Of a stretch of 64,000 nt of DNA, positions 16,437-23,361 are shown one piece after another (positions within the stretch are counted from its first letter, which is position 1; the number at the start of each line of letters is the position of its first letter). Both the position numbers and the translations under genes were made by a program. Source of the stretch: Burkholderiaceae bacterium (GTDB lineage Bacteria > Pseudomonadota > Gammaproteobacteria > Burkholderiales > Burkholderiaceae_C); contig JAGOPK010000001.1 in NCBI GenBank assembly GCA_017992055.1, positions 62,001 through 126,000 of the forward strand. The letters run 5' to 3'. Under the pieces are notes generated by a model that was not told where the DNA came from, made no database searches, and worked only from the letters and a program-made list of their open reading frames with translations.

Positions 16437-16883
16437 ATGAGCGATTCCACCCCCGACGTCAGCCTCAGCCAGCACCATGGCTACCAGTTCGACAACCACT
16501 TCGGCCCCGGCATCGCGCCGTTGCGCAGCGACGAGCCGCCGCCGCTGGGCCAGGGCCAGGGGCCGTCGCCGGTGCAGCTGCTGGCCGCCGCGGTGGGCAA
16601 CTGCCTGACGGCCTCGTTCAACTTTGCCTGTGCCAAGTACAAGCAGGACCCGGCGCCGCTGGCCTGCGAGGTCTCGGCCGAGGTCGGCCGCAATGCCGAC
16701 AAGCGCATGCGCGTGCTGGGACTGAGCGCGCGGCTGAGCCTGGGCGTGCCCGGCGACACCATCGAGCACATCGAGCGTGTGCTGGCCAGCTTCGAGGACT
16801 ACTGCACCGTCACCGCCAGCGTGCGCGCGGCCATCCCGGTCGAGGTGCAGGTGTTCGACGCGCATGGCGCGCGCCTGAAGTAG
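16437..16883 (+). CDS. OsmC-family protein
   Basis: A 148-residue OsmC/Ohr-fold protein. The family helix reads LLAAAVGNCLTASF with C56 as peroxidatic-type cysteine, and C123 in FEDYCTV is the likely partner; C65 and C77 are additional. OsmC/Ohr enzymes reduce organic hydroperoxides, and YhfA-type members of unknown function occur next to sulfur genes. In this context a role with organic persulfides or thiosulfonates is conceivable but unproven. It follows the CsoR-family gene by 14 nt and ends the RND operon; the next gene is convergent. Confidence 0.88.
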   Translation: MSDSTPDVSLSQHHGYQFDNHFGPGIAPLRSDEPPPLGQGQGPSPVQLLAAAVGNCLTASFNFACAKYKQDPAPLACEVSAEVGRNADKRMRVLGLSARLSLGVPGDTIEHIERVLASFEDYCTVTASVRAAIPVEVQVFDAHGARLK

Positions 16884-16885
16884 TT

Positions 16886-17248
16886 TCAGCGCACGCCGGC
16901 GGGGAGCAGCCGGTCGCCCGGAGGCAGCTCGGCCTGCGGGTCCATCTCGATGGCCACCTGGGTGCACACGGCGCGGCACAGCGTGGCCACGCGCTCGCTT
17001 TCCAGCCGGTAGTAGATCTGCGTGCTGTCGCGGCGCTTGCCCAGCACGCCGGCGCGGTACAGCACCGACAGGTGCTGCGACATATTGGGCTGGGTGGTGT
17101 CAATCTCGCCCAGCAGCTGCGACACGTTCTTCTCGCCGTGGCACAGCGCGCCGATGATCTTCAGCCGTATCGGCGTGGACAGCAGCGAAAACAGCTCGGC
17201 CACCGACTCGAACACGGCATCGGCGGACTCGGTGTGGGGCTCGGTCAC
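16886..17248 (-). CDS. ArsR-family regulator, candidate persulfide sensor
   Basis: A 120-residue ArsR protein (ELFSLLSTPIRLKIIGALCHGEKN; QPNMSQHLSVLYRAGVL). Cysteines are C36 at the end of the first core helix and C91/C95 in the last helix (VATLCRAVCTQV). A cysteine in each of these two regions is the arrangement used by SqrR/BigR/SoxR-type persulfide sensors. The start is a GTG at 17248 with AGGAG 6 nt before it. It is the last gene of the leftward operon that starts at 19159, and so likely regulates that operon and the divergent fccAB unit. It abuts the convergent OsmC gene (2 nt). Confidence 0.88.
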   Translation of the reverse strand: MTEPHTESADAVFESVAELFSLLSTPIRLKIIGALCHGEKNVSQLLGEIDTTQPNMSQHLSVLYRAGVLGKRRDSTQIYYRLESERVATLCRAVCTQVAIEMDPQAELPPGDRLLPAGVR

Positions 17249-17314
17249 GCGCGGCTCCTGCGGTTCAGACGTGTGCGGATTCTATGCGTAAGCACCGATG
17301 GAAGCTCTGGCGCC

Positions 17315-17659
17315 TCACTTGAAGCGGTAGTGGTCGCGCTGCAGCACCGCGGCAATGGCCGCCACGTCCTCGGGAAACAGGCCCAGGTTCAGCTCGACGC
17401 TGCAGCGCTCGACCATGCTCAGCAGGGCCGCGAGCCGGCCCACGCGGCCCGCCGGCCGGTAGATGGCGCTGCCATCGCCACCCACCTTGCGCTGGTGGCA
17501 CTCACTGCAGCGGTGTTCCTTGATCAGGCGCTCGCCCAGCGCCAGGTCGGCGCCGCGGAACTCGGGCGGGCCTTCGGCGGCCCGTGCCGCCATGCCGGCG
17601 GCCAGCAGGATCGCGATGGCCGGGAACAGCGCCCAGCGCCCCCACCGGTGTGCATGCAT
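17315..17659 (-). CDS. small periplasmic c-type cytochrome
   Basis: A 114-residue mono-haem cytochrome with a signal peptide (LFPAIAILLAAGMAARAAEG) and the haem motif CSECH after about residue 50. The rest is short, and a further cysteine (ERCSVEL) follows the haem domain. It lies 19 nt after the TlpA-like gene and upstream of the ArsR gene, all on one strand. It probably carries electrons from a periplasmic sulfur enzyme; partner unknown. Confidence 0.86.
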   Translation of the reverse strand: MHAHRWGRWALFPAIAILLAAGMAARAAEGPPEFRGADLALGERLIKEHRCSECHQRKVGGDGSAIYRPAGRVGRLAALLSMVERCSVELNLGLFPEDVAAIAAVLQRDHYRFK

Positions 17660-17678
17660 GCTGCGGCTCCTTGCCCGT

Positions 17679-18185
17679 TCAGGCCCGCGCCCAGCGCGCC
17701 AGGCCCATCACATCGTCTTCGCTCATCTCGCCGGGGATGACTTCGCGCAGCCGGCCACCGCGGTCGATCACGCAGGTCAGCGGCGTGATGCGGCGCGGGC
17801 TCAGCGCCGCATGCAGCGGCCGCTCGTCCAGCGTGAAGCGCAGCCGGTCCAGGCCCAGGCGCTGGCCATGCTGGCGCACCGCCCGGGCATCGCGGTCGTG
17901 GGCCACGCCCAGCGCCAGCAGCGCTGCGCCGGCCGGGCTGGCGGCCAGGGCCTGCACCCGCGGCAGGTGGCGGTGGCAGTAGCTGCAATCGGTGCTGAAG
18001 AACACCAGCAGCGTGGCCAGGCCCTGCTGCCAGGGCGCCTCGATGGCCTGGCCGTCCAGGCCGCGTGGCCGCGGCCAGGCCACGGCCTCGCCCAAGGCGG
18101 GTGCCGGCGCCGCGGCCAGCGCCGCCAGCGGCAGGCCGCCGGCCAGCAGCAGCGGCGGGCGGGCCAGCAGGGCGCGCCTCGTCAT
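17679..18185 (-). CDS. periplasmic TlpA/SoxW-like thioredoxin-fold protein
   Basis: A 168-residue thioredoxin-fold protein with an N-terminal signal (TRRALLARPPLLLAGGLPLAAL, possibly Tat) and the redox motif CSYC (C67-C70, FFSTDCSYCH). The ALSPRRITPLTCVID segment contains the cis-Pro loop. It resembles periplasmic SoxW/SoxS-type reductases that keep SoxY and other Sox thiols reduced; this role is inferred from context. Its ATG overlaps the stop of the preceding metallohydrolase gene (TGATG), so the two are translationally coupled. Confidence 0.86.
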   Translation of the reverse strand: MTRRALLARPPLLLAGGLPLAALAAAPAPALGEAVAWPRPRGLDGQAIEAPWQQGLATLLVFFSTDCSYCHRHLPRVQALAASPAGAALLALGVAHDRDARAVRQHGQRLGLDRLRFTLDERPLHAALSPRRITPLTCVIDRGGRLREVIPGEMSEDDVMGLARWARA

Positions 18186-19159
18186 CACGGCGGCTCCCGC
18201 TCCATCAGCAGATAGGTGTTGTAGGCATTCATGCGGTTGGCGGCGGCAAACAGCGGCAGGTCGCGGAAGCGCGACCAGTCGGTGCGATCGTAAGCCTCGT
18301 CGAAGGGCTGCATGTCGCGCGCCGCCGCGCCCATGGTCTGGCGCAGATAGGCCAGGTAGTCGCGCGTCAGCCGCAGGTCGGCCAGCGGGTCCTGCGACAC
18401 CGGACCATGGCCGGGCAGCAGCAGGCGCGGCTGCAGCGCCAGGATGCGGTCCAGCGCGGCCAGCCAGTGCCGGCTGTCGGCGCTGCCAACAAAAGGGATG
18501 CGGCCGCGGAAGACGATGTCGCCGGCAAACAGCACGCCGGTCTGGCGGTCCAGCAGCACCAGGTCTTCGGGCGTGTGCGCCGGCCCGGCATGCAGCACCT
18601 GCCAGCGTGGGCGGCCCGGCAGCAGTTCGGCGCCGGCCGGGCCTTCGGCGCTCAGCCAGCGGTCGGGCGTGACCAGGCGCGTGTGCTCGTCGATCCACGG
18701 AAACAGCTCGTCGCGGCTGGCCTGCAGGCGCAGCCGCGCGGTGTCGGAGGCCAGGTAGTCGCGGCAGCCCGGATGGGCCACGATCTGCGCCCCGGCCTGC
18801 TGCAGCACCTGCAGGCCGTAGAGGTGGTCGGCATGGCAGTGCGTGACCAGCACCCATTTCACCGGCAGCGGCGTCTGCTGGCGGATCAGCCCCAGCAGCT
18901 GGCGCGCCAGCGCCGGCGAGCCCAGGCCATCGACCACCAGCACGCCGTCGTCGGCGACCACGAAGCCGGCATTGGAGATGAAGTTGCGGTTGGCCGCCGA
19001 GCCCAGCGCGGCCAGGCCCTGCACGAACCAGGTGCCCTCGGCCACGGCCTGGACGCGCATGGCCGGATGGCCGGCGTCCACATCCGCGGCCTGGGCCCCG
19101 GCCATGCCGCCGGCCAGCGCCAGCAGCGCGGCCACGCCTAGGGATAACGCTACATGCAT
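18185..19159 (-). CDS. MBL-fold metallohydrolase, SoxH-like
   Basis: A 324-residue exported metallo-beta-lactamase-fold protein (signal MHVALSLGVAALLALAGG). The zinc motif is THCHADH, with later ligands in PAHTPEDL and LLPGHGP. It matches the SoxH / quinoprotein-relay metallohydrolase type, proteins found beside sox or methanol-oxidation genes with unsettled reaction. The start at 19159 has no Shine-Dalgarno sequence; a TATCAT box (19170-19165) lies so close that the ATG may be at the transcription start. It heads the leftward operon metallohydrolase-TlpA-cytochrome-ArsR and is divergent from fccAB. Confidence 0.87.
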   Translation of the reverse strand: MHVALSLGVAALLALAGGMAGAQAADVDAGHPAMRVQAVAEGTWFVQGLAALGSAANRNFISNAGFVVADDGVLVVDGLGSPALARQLLGLIRQQTPLPVKWVLVTHCHADHLYGLQVLQQAGAQIVAHPGCRDYLASDTARLRLQASRDELFPWIDEHTRLVTPDRWLSAEGPAGAELLPGRPRWQVLHAGPAHTPEDLVLLDRQTGVLFAGDIVFRGRIPFVGSADSRHWLAALDRILALQPRLLLPGHGPVSQDPLADLRLTRDYLAYLRQTMGAAARDMQPFDEAYDRTDWSRFRDLPLFAAANRMNAYNTYLLMEREPP

Positions 19160-19258
19160 ATTCAATGATATTTGCCAGACACTATAGCCGCGCCCTGGTC
19201 GGGGTGACAAGTCGCCGCCCGGCCCGAGCCTGCATCGTCCACCCAGCACAGGCCGACC
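19160..19258. promoter_or_regulatory. divergent promoter region between SoxH-like and fccAB operons
   Basis: This 99-bp gap is A+T-rich only next to the leftward gene. Rightward, TTCAAT (19161-19166) and TATAGC (19183-19188) with a 16-nt spacer make a possible promoter. Leftward, TATCAT (19170-19165) is a -10 candidate. ATATTCAATGATAT (19158-19171) contains two ATAT blocks and could be an ArsR-type site covering both. The remaining bases show nothing recognisable. Confidence 0.4.
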
Positions 19259-19612
19259 ATGAAGCTTTCCGCATCGACTCGCACCGCATCGCTGCTGCTG
19301 GGCCTGTGCCTGGCCGCCGGCGCGGCTGCAGCGCAGACCTCCGCCCAGACCGCCGCTGCACCGGACGCCGCCAAGCGCCTGTACCAGCGCTCGCTGGCCG
19401 CCACCTGCGCGCATTGCCATGGCACCGATGGCCGGGCGGTGGAGGGCGAGGCGCTGATCCGCCTGGCCGGCCTGTCCAGGGAGTACCTGCTGACCCAGCT
19501 GCTGGCCTTTCGCACCGGCGACCGCAAGGCCACCATCATGCACCAGATCACCCGCGGCTATTCCGAGGAGCAGCTGGAGCTGGTGGCGGCCTATTTCGCC
19601 GCGCAGCAATGA
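19259..19612 (+). CDS. c-type cytochrome partner of sulfide dehydrogenase (FccA-like)
   Basis: A 117-residue mono-haem cytochrome with a signal peptide (to about AAAAQT, residue 26) and the haem motif CAHCH around residues 50-54. The later MHQITRGYSEEQL segment likely supplies the methionine ligand. It is directly upstream of, and overlaps by ATGA with, an FccB-type flavoprotein, so it is most likely the electron-accepting subunit of flavocytochrome c sulfide dehydrogenase. Only one haem is present; some FccA proteins have two. Confidence 0.86.
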   Translation: MKLSASTRTASLLLGLCLAAGAAAAQTSAQTAAAPDAAKRLYQRSLAATCAHCHGTDGRAVEGEALIRLAGLSREYLLTQLLAFRTGDRKATIMHQITRGYSEEQLELVAAYFAAQQ

Positions 19613-20907
19613 ACCCGGAGCACCCGCAGATGCCCATGCACCGCAGACAAGTCTTGAAGGGCCTGGCCACGCTGGCCGGCGGGGCCTCGCTGGCCGGCTG
19701 CGCCAGCCTGGGCGGCGCCCGTCCGCAGGTGGTGGTGGTGGGCGCCGGCTGGGGTGGCAGCACGGTGTCCAAGTACATCCGCCTGCTGTCCGACCAACGG
19801 GTGGACGTGACCCTGGTCGAGCCCAATCCGGCCTTCGTGTCCTGCCCGATCAGCAATCTGCTGCTGTCGGGCCGGCGCACGCTGGCCGACATCACCCACG
19901 GCTACGACAACCTGGTCGCCCGCCATGGCGTGAAGCTGCTGCGCGGCCGTGTGGCCGCGGTGGATGCCGGCAAGCGCCAGCTGCGTCTGGCCGACGGCGC
20001 CACGCTGGGCTACGACAAGCTGGTGCTGGCGCCCGGCATCGATATGATGTGGGACAGCGTCGAGGGCCTCCAGGCGGCCCATGCCGAGGGCCGCATCCTG
20101 CACGCCTGGAAGGCCGGCGCCGAGACCGTGGCCCTGCGCCGCCAGCTCGAAGCCATGCGCGATGGCGGCACCTATGCCATCGTGATCCCCGAGGCGCCCT
20201 ACCGCTGCCCGCCCGGGCCCTATGAGCGCGCCAGCGTGGTGGCCGCGTACTTCAAGCGCGAGAAGCCGCGCAGCAAGGTGCTGATCCTGGACGCCAATCC
20301 CGATGTCACCAGCAAGGGCCCGCTGTTCAAGAAGGCCTGGGCCGAGCTGTACGGCGGCATGGTCGAGTACCGCGGCCAGCACAAGGCGGTGGCGGTGGAC
20401 GCGCGCAGCAACACCGTCCGGTTCGAGGTGCAGGACGATGTGCGCGCCGATGTGCTGAACGTGCTGCCGACCATGCGCGCCGGCGAGCTGGTGGTGCAGG
20501 CCGGCCTGGCCAATGCCAATGCGCGCTGGTGCCATGTGGACTTTCTGAACTTCGAGTCCACCGCGGCCAAGAACGTGCACGTCATCGGCGACGCGATCCA
20601 GATCGCCCAGGGCATGCCCAAGTCGGGTCACATGGCCAACTCGCATGCCAAGGTGGCGGCGGCGGCCATCGTCGCCGAGCTGACCGGCCTGCCGGTCAAC
20701 CCGCACCCGATGCTGACCAATGTGTGCATGAGCTTCGTCGACGACAGCCACGTCATCCACGTCGCCAGCGTGCACGAGTACGTGCCCACGCAGAAGACCT
20801 TCCGTACCATCGGCGGCTCGGGCGGTGTGTCCGATGTGCGCTCGGACCTGGAGGCCGTCTACACCCAGGGCTGGGCGCGCAACATCTGGAACGACATGCT
20901 CGGCTGA
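19609..20907 (+). CDS. fccB: flavocytochrome c sulfide dehydrogenase flavoprotein subunit
   Basis: A 432-residue FAD protein that oxidises sulfide (SoxF/FccB). A Tat leader (HRRQVLKGLATLAGG) runs into a lipobox-like LAGC (C31), so it may be a Tat-exported lipoprotein. The FAD-binding motif is VVVVGAGWGGS. The three characteristic cysteines are present: C79 in FVSCPISN (covalent flavin site), C200 in YRCPPGPYE and C373 in NVCMSF (redox disulfide). The C-terminal FCSD domain is complete. The ATG at 19609 overlaps the cytochrome stop (ATGA); starts at 19630 or 19636 are also possible and keep the leader. Confidence 0.94.
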   Translation: MNPEHPQMPMHRRQVLKGLATLAGGASLAGCASLGGARPQVVVVGAGWGGSTVSKYIRLLSDQRVDVTLVEPNPAFVSCPISNLLLSGRRTLADITHGYDNLVARHGVKLLRGRVAAVDAGKRQLRLADGATLGYDKLVLAPGIDMMWDSVEGLQAAHAEGRILHAWKAGAETVALRRQLEAMRDGGTYAIVIPEAPYRCPPGPYERASVVAAYFKREKPRSKVLILDANPDVTSKGPLFKKAWAELYGGMVEYRGQHKAVAVDARSNTVRFEVQDDVRADVLNVLPTMRAGELVVQAGLANANARWCHVDFLNFESTAAKNVHVIGDAIQIAQGMPKSGHMANSHAKVAAAAIVAELTGLPVNPHPMLTNVCMSFVDDSHVIHVASVHEYVPTQKTFRTIGGSGGVSDVRSDLEAVYTQGWARNIWNDMLG

Positions 20908-20916
20908 GGAGATCCC

Positions 20917-21348
20917 ATGCAAACACGCCGCCTGCTGCTGGCCCTGGGCACCCTGGCCCTGGCCGGCCCCGCCGTCCGGGCCCAGGAGGGCGCGGGCGTG
21001 AACGTGGTCTACCACCTCAGCGAGGGCGTGCAGCAGGCCTCGCGCGCCATCGGCAACATCCGCAACCACCTGGCGGCCGAGCCGGCGACCCGGATCGTCG
21101 TGGTCACGCATGGCCCGGGCATCGACTTCCTGCTCGAAGGCGCGCAGGACGCGCAGAACCGGCCCTTTGCCGGCGCCATCGGCGATCTGGCTGGCAAGGG
21201 CGTGGAGTTCCGCGTCTGCAACAACACGCTGACGGCGCGCCGCATCCCCAAGGAGCAGGTGGTGATGGAGGCCAGGGTCGTGCCCTCGGGCGTGGCCGAG
21301 GTGGCGCGGCTGCAGGCCCGCGAGCGCTTCGTCTACCTGCGCCCCTGA
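20917..21348 (+). CDS. exported DsrE-family protein
   Basis: A 143-residue protein with a signal peptide (TRRLLLALGTLALAGPAVRAQ) followed by a DsrE/DsrF-like domain (NVVYHLSEGVQQASRAIGNIRNH). One conserved cysteine is in EFRVCNNTL. Cytoplasmic DsrE proteins relay sulfane sulfur; this exported version in the fccAB unit may accept sulfur from the sulfide dehydrogenase in the periplasm. It starts 9 nt after fccB with GAGGAG. Confidence 0.88.
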   Translation: MQTRRLLLALGTLALAGPAVRAQEGAGVNVVYHLSEGVQQASRAIGNIRNHLAAEPATRIVVVTHGPGIDFLLEGAQDAQNRPFAGAIGDLAGKGVEFRVCNNTLTARRIPKEQVVMEARVVPSGVAEVARLQARERFVYLRP

Positions 21349-21392
21349 TCCAGCGCAAGGACGGCGGCCCGCCGGGCGGCGCATGATCGAAA

Positions 21393-21410
21393 AATCAGCA
21401 TTGACTGATT
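21393..21410. promoter_or_regulatory. inverted repeat in the thiosulfate-importer promoter
   Basis: AATCAG (21393-21398) and CTGATT (21405-21410) form a perfect 6-bp inverted repeat with a 6-bp spacer, in the only A+T-rich stretch of the gap between the DsrE and YeeE genes. It lies 26 bp before the start at 21437. The symmetric layout suits a dimeric regulator; which one is unknown. Confidence 0.4.
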
Positions 21411-21436
21411 GATCTGTCATCCAGCGCCGCGCGACC

Positions 21437-22552
21437 ATGTTCGAGTTCCTGATCCAGCGCTTTGGCGAGGGGGGTGCCGCCGCCCTGCTGGGCGCGCTGA
21501 TCGGCCTGTGCTTCGGCTTCTTTGCCCACCGCTCGCGCTTCTGCCTGCGCTCGGCGGTGATCGAGTTTGCGCGGGGCACACACGAGGGCAAGCTCACCGT
21601 CTGGCTGTTCACCTTTGCCAGCGCGGTGACGCTGACGCAGGCGCTGATCCTGGCCGGTGCGCTGGACGTGCGCGATGCGCGCCAGCTGTCGGCGCGTGGC
21701 AGCCTGTCGGGCGCGCTGATCGGCGGCCTGATGTTCGGCGCCGGCATGGTGCTGGCGCGTGGCTGCTCCAGCCGCATGCTGGTGCTGGCGGCCCAGGGCA
21801 ATCTGCGCGCCGGGCTGTCGGGGCTGGTGTTTGCCGTCACCGCCCAGTCGGCCGGCAGCGGCCTGCTGTCGCCGCTGCGCCTGCAGATCTCGCAGTGGTG
21901 GACGGTCGAGGCCGCGCAGCGCGATGTGCTGGCCGGCAGCGGCCTGGGCCACTGGGGCGGCCTGGCCTTCGGCCTGCTGTGGCTGGCCGCGGCCCTGCTG
22001 TGGGGCTGGCGCCAGCGTGTGCGCCTGTGGGGCTGGGTCGGCGGCATTGGCGTGGGCCTGATGGTGGCGCTGGCCTGGTGGGCCACCGACCGCCTGCACC
22101 GCGAGGCCTTCGACAGCGTGCTGCCGGTGCAGAGCCTGAGCTTCACCGGGCCCGCCGCCGAGGCCCTGATGCGCGTGCTGTCGCCGCCAGGCCAGCCCTT
22201 CAGCTTCGACCTGGGCCTGGTGCCCGGCGTGTTTGTCGGCGCCCTGGTCTCGGCCCTGCTGTGGCGCGAATGGAAGCTGGAAGGCTTCCAGGGCGGCCAG
22301 GCGATGCGCCGCTACATCGCCGGCGCGCTGCTGATGGGCTTTGGCGGCATGCTGGCCGGCGGCTGCGCGGTCGGTGCCGGCGTCTCGGGCGCGGCGGTGT
22401 TCACGCTCACCGCCTTCGTCACGCTGGCCGGCATCTGGGCCGCTGCCGCGCTGACCGATGCCTGGATCGACCGCCGCGCCGAACTGCACCCGGCGCGCGA
22501 GCCCGGCCGCAGCGTCGGCCCCGGGGTCGAGCCGCACTACGCCCAGCCCTGA
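21437..22552 (+). CDS. TsuA/YeeE-family thiosulfate transporter
   Basis: A 371-residue integral membrane protein of the YeeE/YedE family, which imports thiosulfate through a pathway lined by cysteines. Three signature cysteines are seen: C36 in SRFCLRSA, C110 in LARGCSSRM, and C310 in LAGGCAVGAGVSG. The two halves of the fold (each with a GxG...C motif) are fused in one chain. Length fits single-chain TsuA. It closes the sulfur island and suggests thiosulfate is also brought into the cytoplasm, for assimilation or signalling, besides periplasmic oxidation. It is convergent with the phosphatase gene. Confidence 0.9.
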   Translation: MFEFLIQRFGEGGAAALLGALIGLCFGFFAHRSRFCLRSAVIEFARGTHEGKLTVWLFTFASAVTLTQALILAGALDVRDARQLSARGSLSGALIGGLMFGAGMVLARGCSSRMLVLAAQGNLRAGLSGLVFAVTAQSAGSGLLSPLRLQISQWWTVEAAQRDVLAGSGLGHWGGLAFGLLWLAAALLWGWRQRVRLWGWVGGIGVGLMVALAWWATDRLHREAFDSVLPVQSLSFTGPAAEALMRVLSPPGQPFSFDLGLVPGVFVGALVSALLWREWKLEGFQGGQAMRRYIAGALLMGFGGMLAGGCAVGAGVSGAAVFTLTAFVTLAGIWAAAALTDAWIDRRAELHPAREPGRSVGPGVEPHYAQP

Positions 22553-22576
22553 GCCTAGGGGCCCAGCGGCTCAGGG
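22547..22576. terminator. inverted repeat spanning two convergent stops
   Basis: CCCTGAGC (22547-22554) and GCTCAGGG (22569-22576) form a perfect 8-bp inverted repeat with a 14-nt loop that contains the palindrome GGGCCC. The repeat includes the stop codons of both convergent genes. There is no T-tract on either side, so it is at best a weak bidirectional terminator or an mRNA 3'-end hairpin. Confidence 0.4.
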
Positions 22577-23251
22577 CGAGGTGCGCAGCGGGTCGCTGGT
22601 CTGGGCCGTGCTGGGCTGCTCGGGCAGGCCGGCCAGGTGCTCGGCCTCGGCCCAGCGCAGGATGTCCAGGCGCTGGCCGGTCCAGCGCAGCCGGTTGATG
22701 CCGGTGTTGGGAATGGCGCAGGTGCGCGGGCCCGACAGCGGCTGGCCGGTGACCTCGCGCCACAGCATGTCCAGCACGCCGCCATGCGCCACCACCACGA
22801 TGCGGGCGCCGGCGTGGGCCGCCACCACCGCATGCAGCGCCGCCATCACCCGCGCATGGAAGTGCAGATTGCTCTCGCCGCCGCCGGGCAGGGCGTAGTC
22901 GGCCTCATGGCGTATCCAGCGCTCCCACAGCTCGGGGTGGCGGGCGCGGATGGTCGGCACGTCCAGGCCCTCCAGCACGCCGAAGGCCTGCTCGCGCCAC
23001 AGCGGCTCGGGCAGCGGCGCCAACTCAGGGGCCCGGCCGCGCTGGGCCGTGGCAATGGCCAGGGCCGTGGTGTGGGCGCGCTGCAGGTCGCTGCTGACCA
23101 GCACGTCGATGGCCTCGTCGTGCAGGCGCTGGCCCAGGCGCTGGGCCTGCTGCAGGCCCATGGCATTCAGCGGCACATCGATCTGGCCCTGGAAGCGGTG
23201 GGCGCGGTTCCAGTCGGTTTCGCCATGGCGGATCACGATCAGCTCGGTCAT
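22571..23251 (-). CDS. histidine phosphatase family protein (phosphoglycerate-mutase-like)
   Basis: A 226-residue member of the histidine phosphatase superfamily. The catalytic RHG motif is in LIVIRHGETDWN at the N-terminus; the second histidine is in VVVAHGGVLDML. The FQGQIDVPLN segment is typical of GpmB/CobC-type enzymes, which dephosphorylate small phosphate esters. The true substrate cannot be assigned. The start at 23251 places RHG at residues 8-10; a longer frame to 23380 has no supporting similarity. It stands alone. Confidence 0.9.
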   Translation of the reverse strand: MTELIVIRHGETDWNRAHRFQGQIDVPLNAMGLQQAQRLGQRLHDEAIDVLVSSDLQRAHTTALAIATAQRGRAPELAPLPEPLWREQAFGVLEGLDVPTIRARHPELWERWIRHEADYALPGGGESNLHFHARVMAALHAVVAAHAGARIVVVAHGGVLDMLWREVTGQPLSGPRTCAIPNTGINRLRWTGQRLDILRWAEAEHLAGLPEQPSTAQTSDPLRTSP

Positions 23252-23361
23252 GGCCACATTGTCCGGTGTCGCGCTGACGACAGACGTCGCCAAGGTGCGC
23301 TCACACGCTGGCAGCCCCCTGCCACAACCCACACCCGGCCCACCGGGAGGAGACAGCGCCC

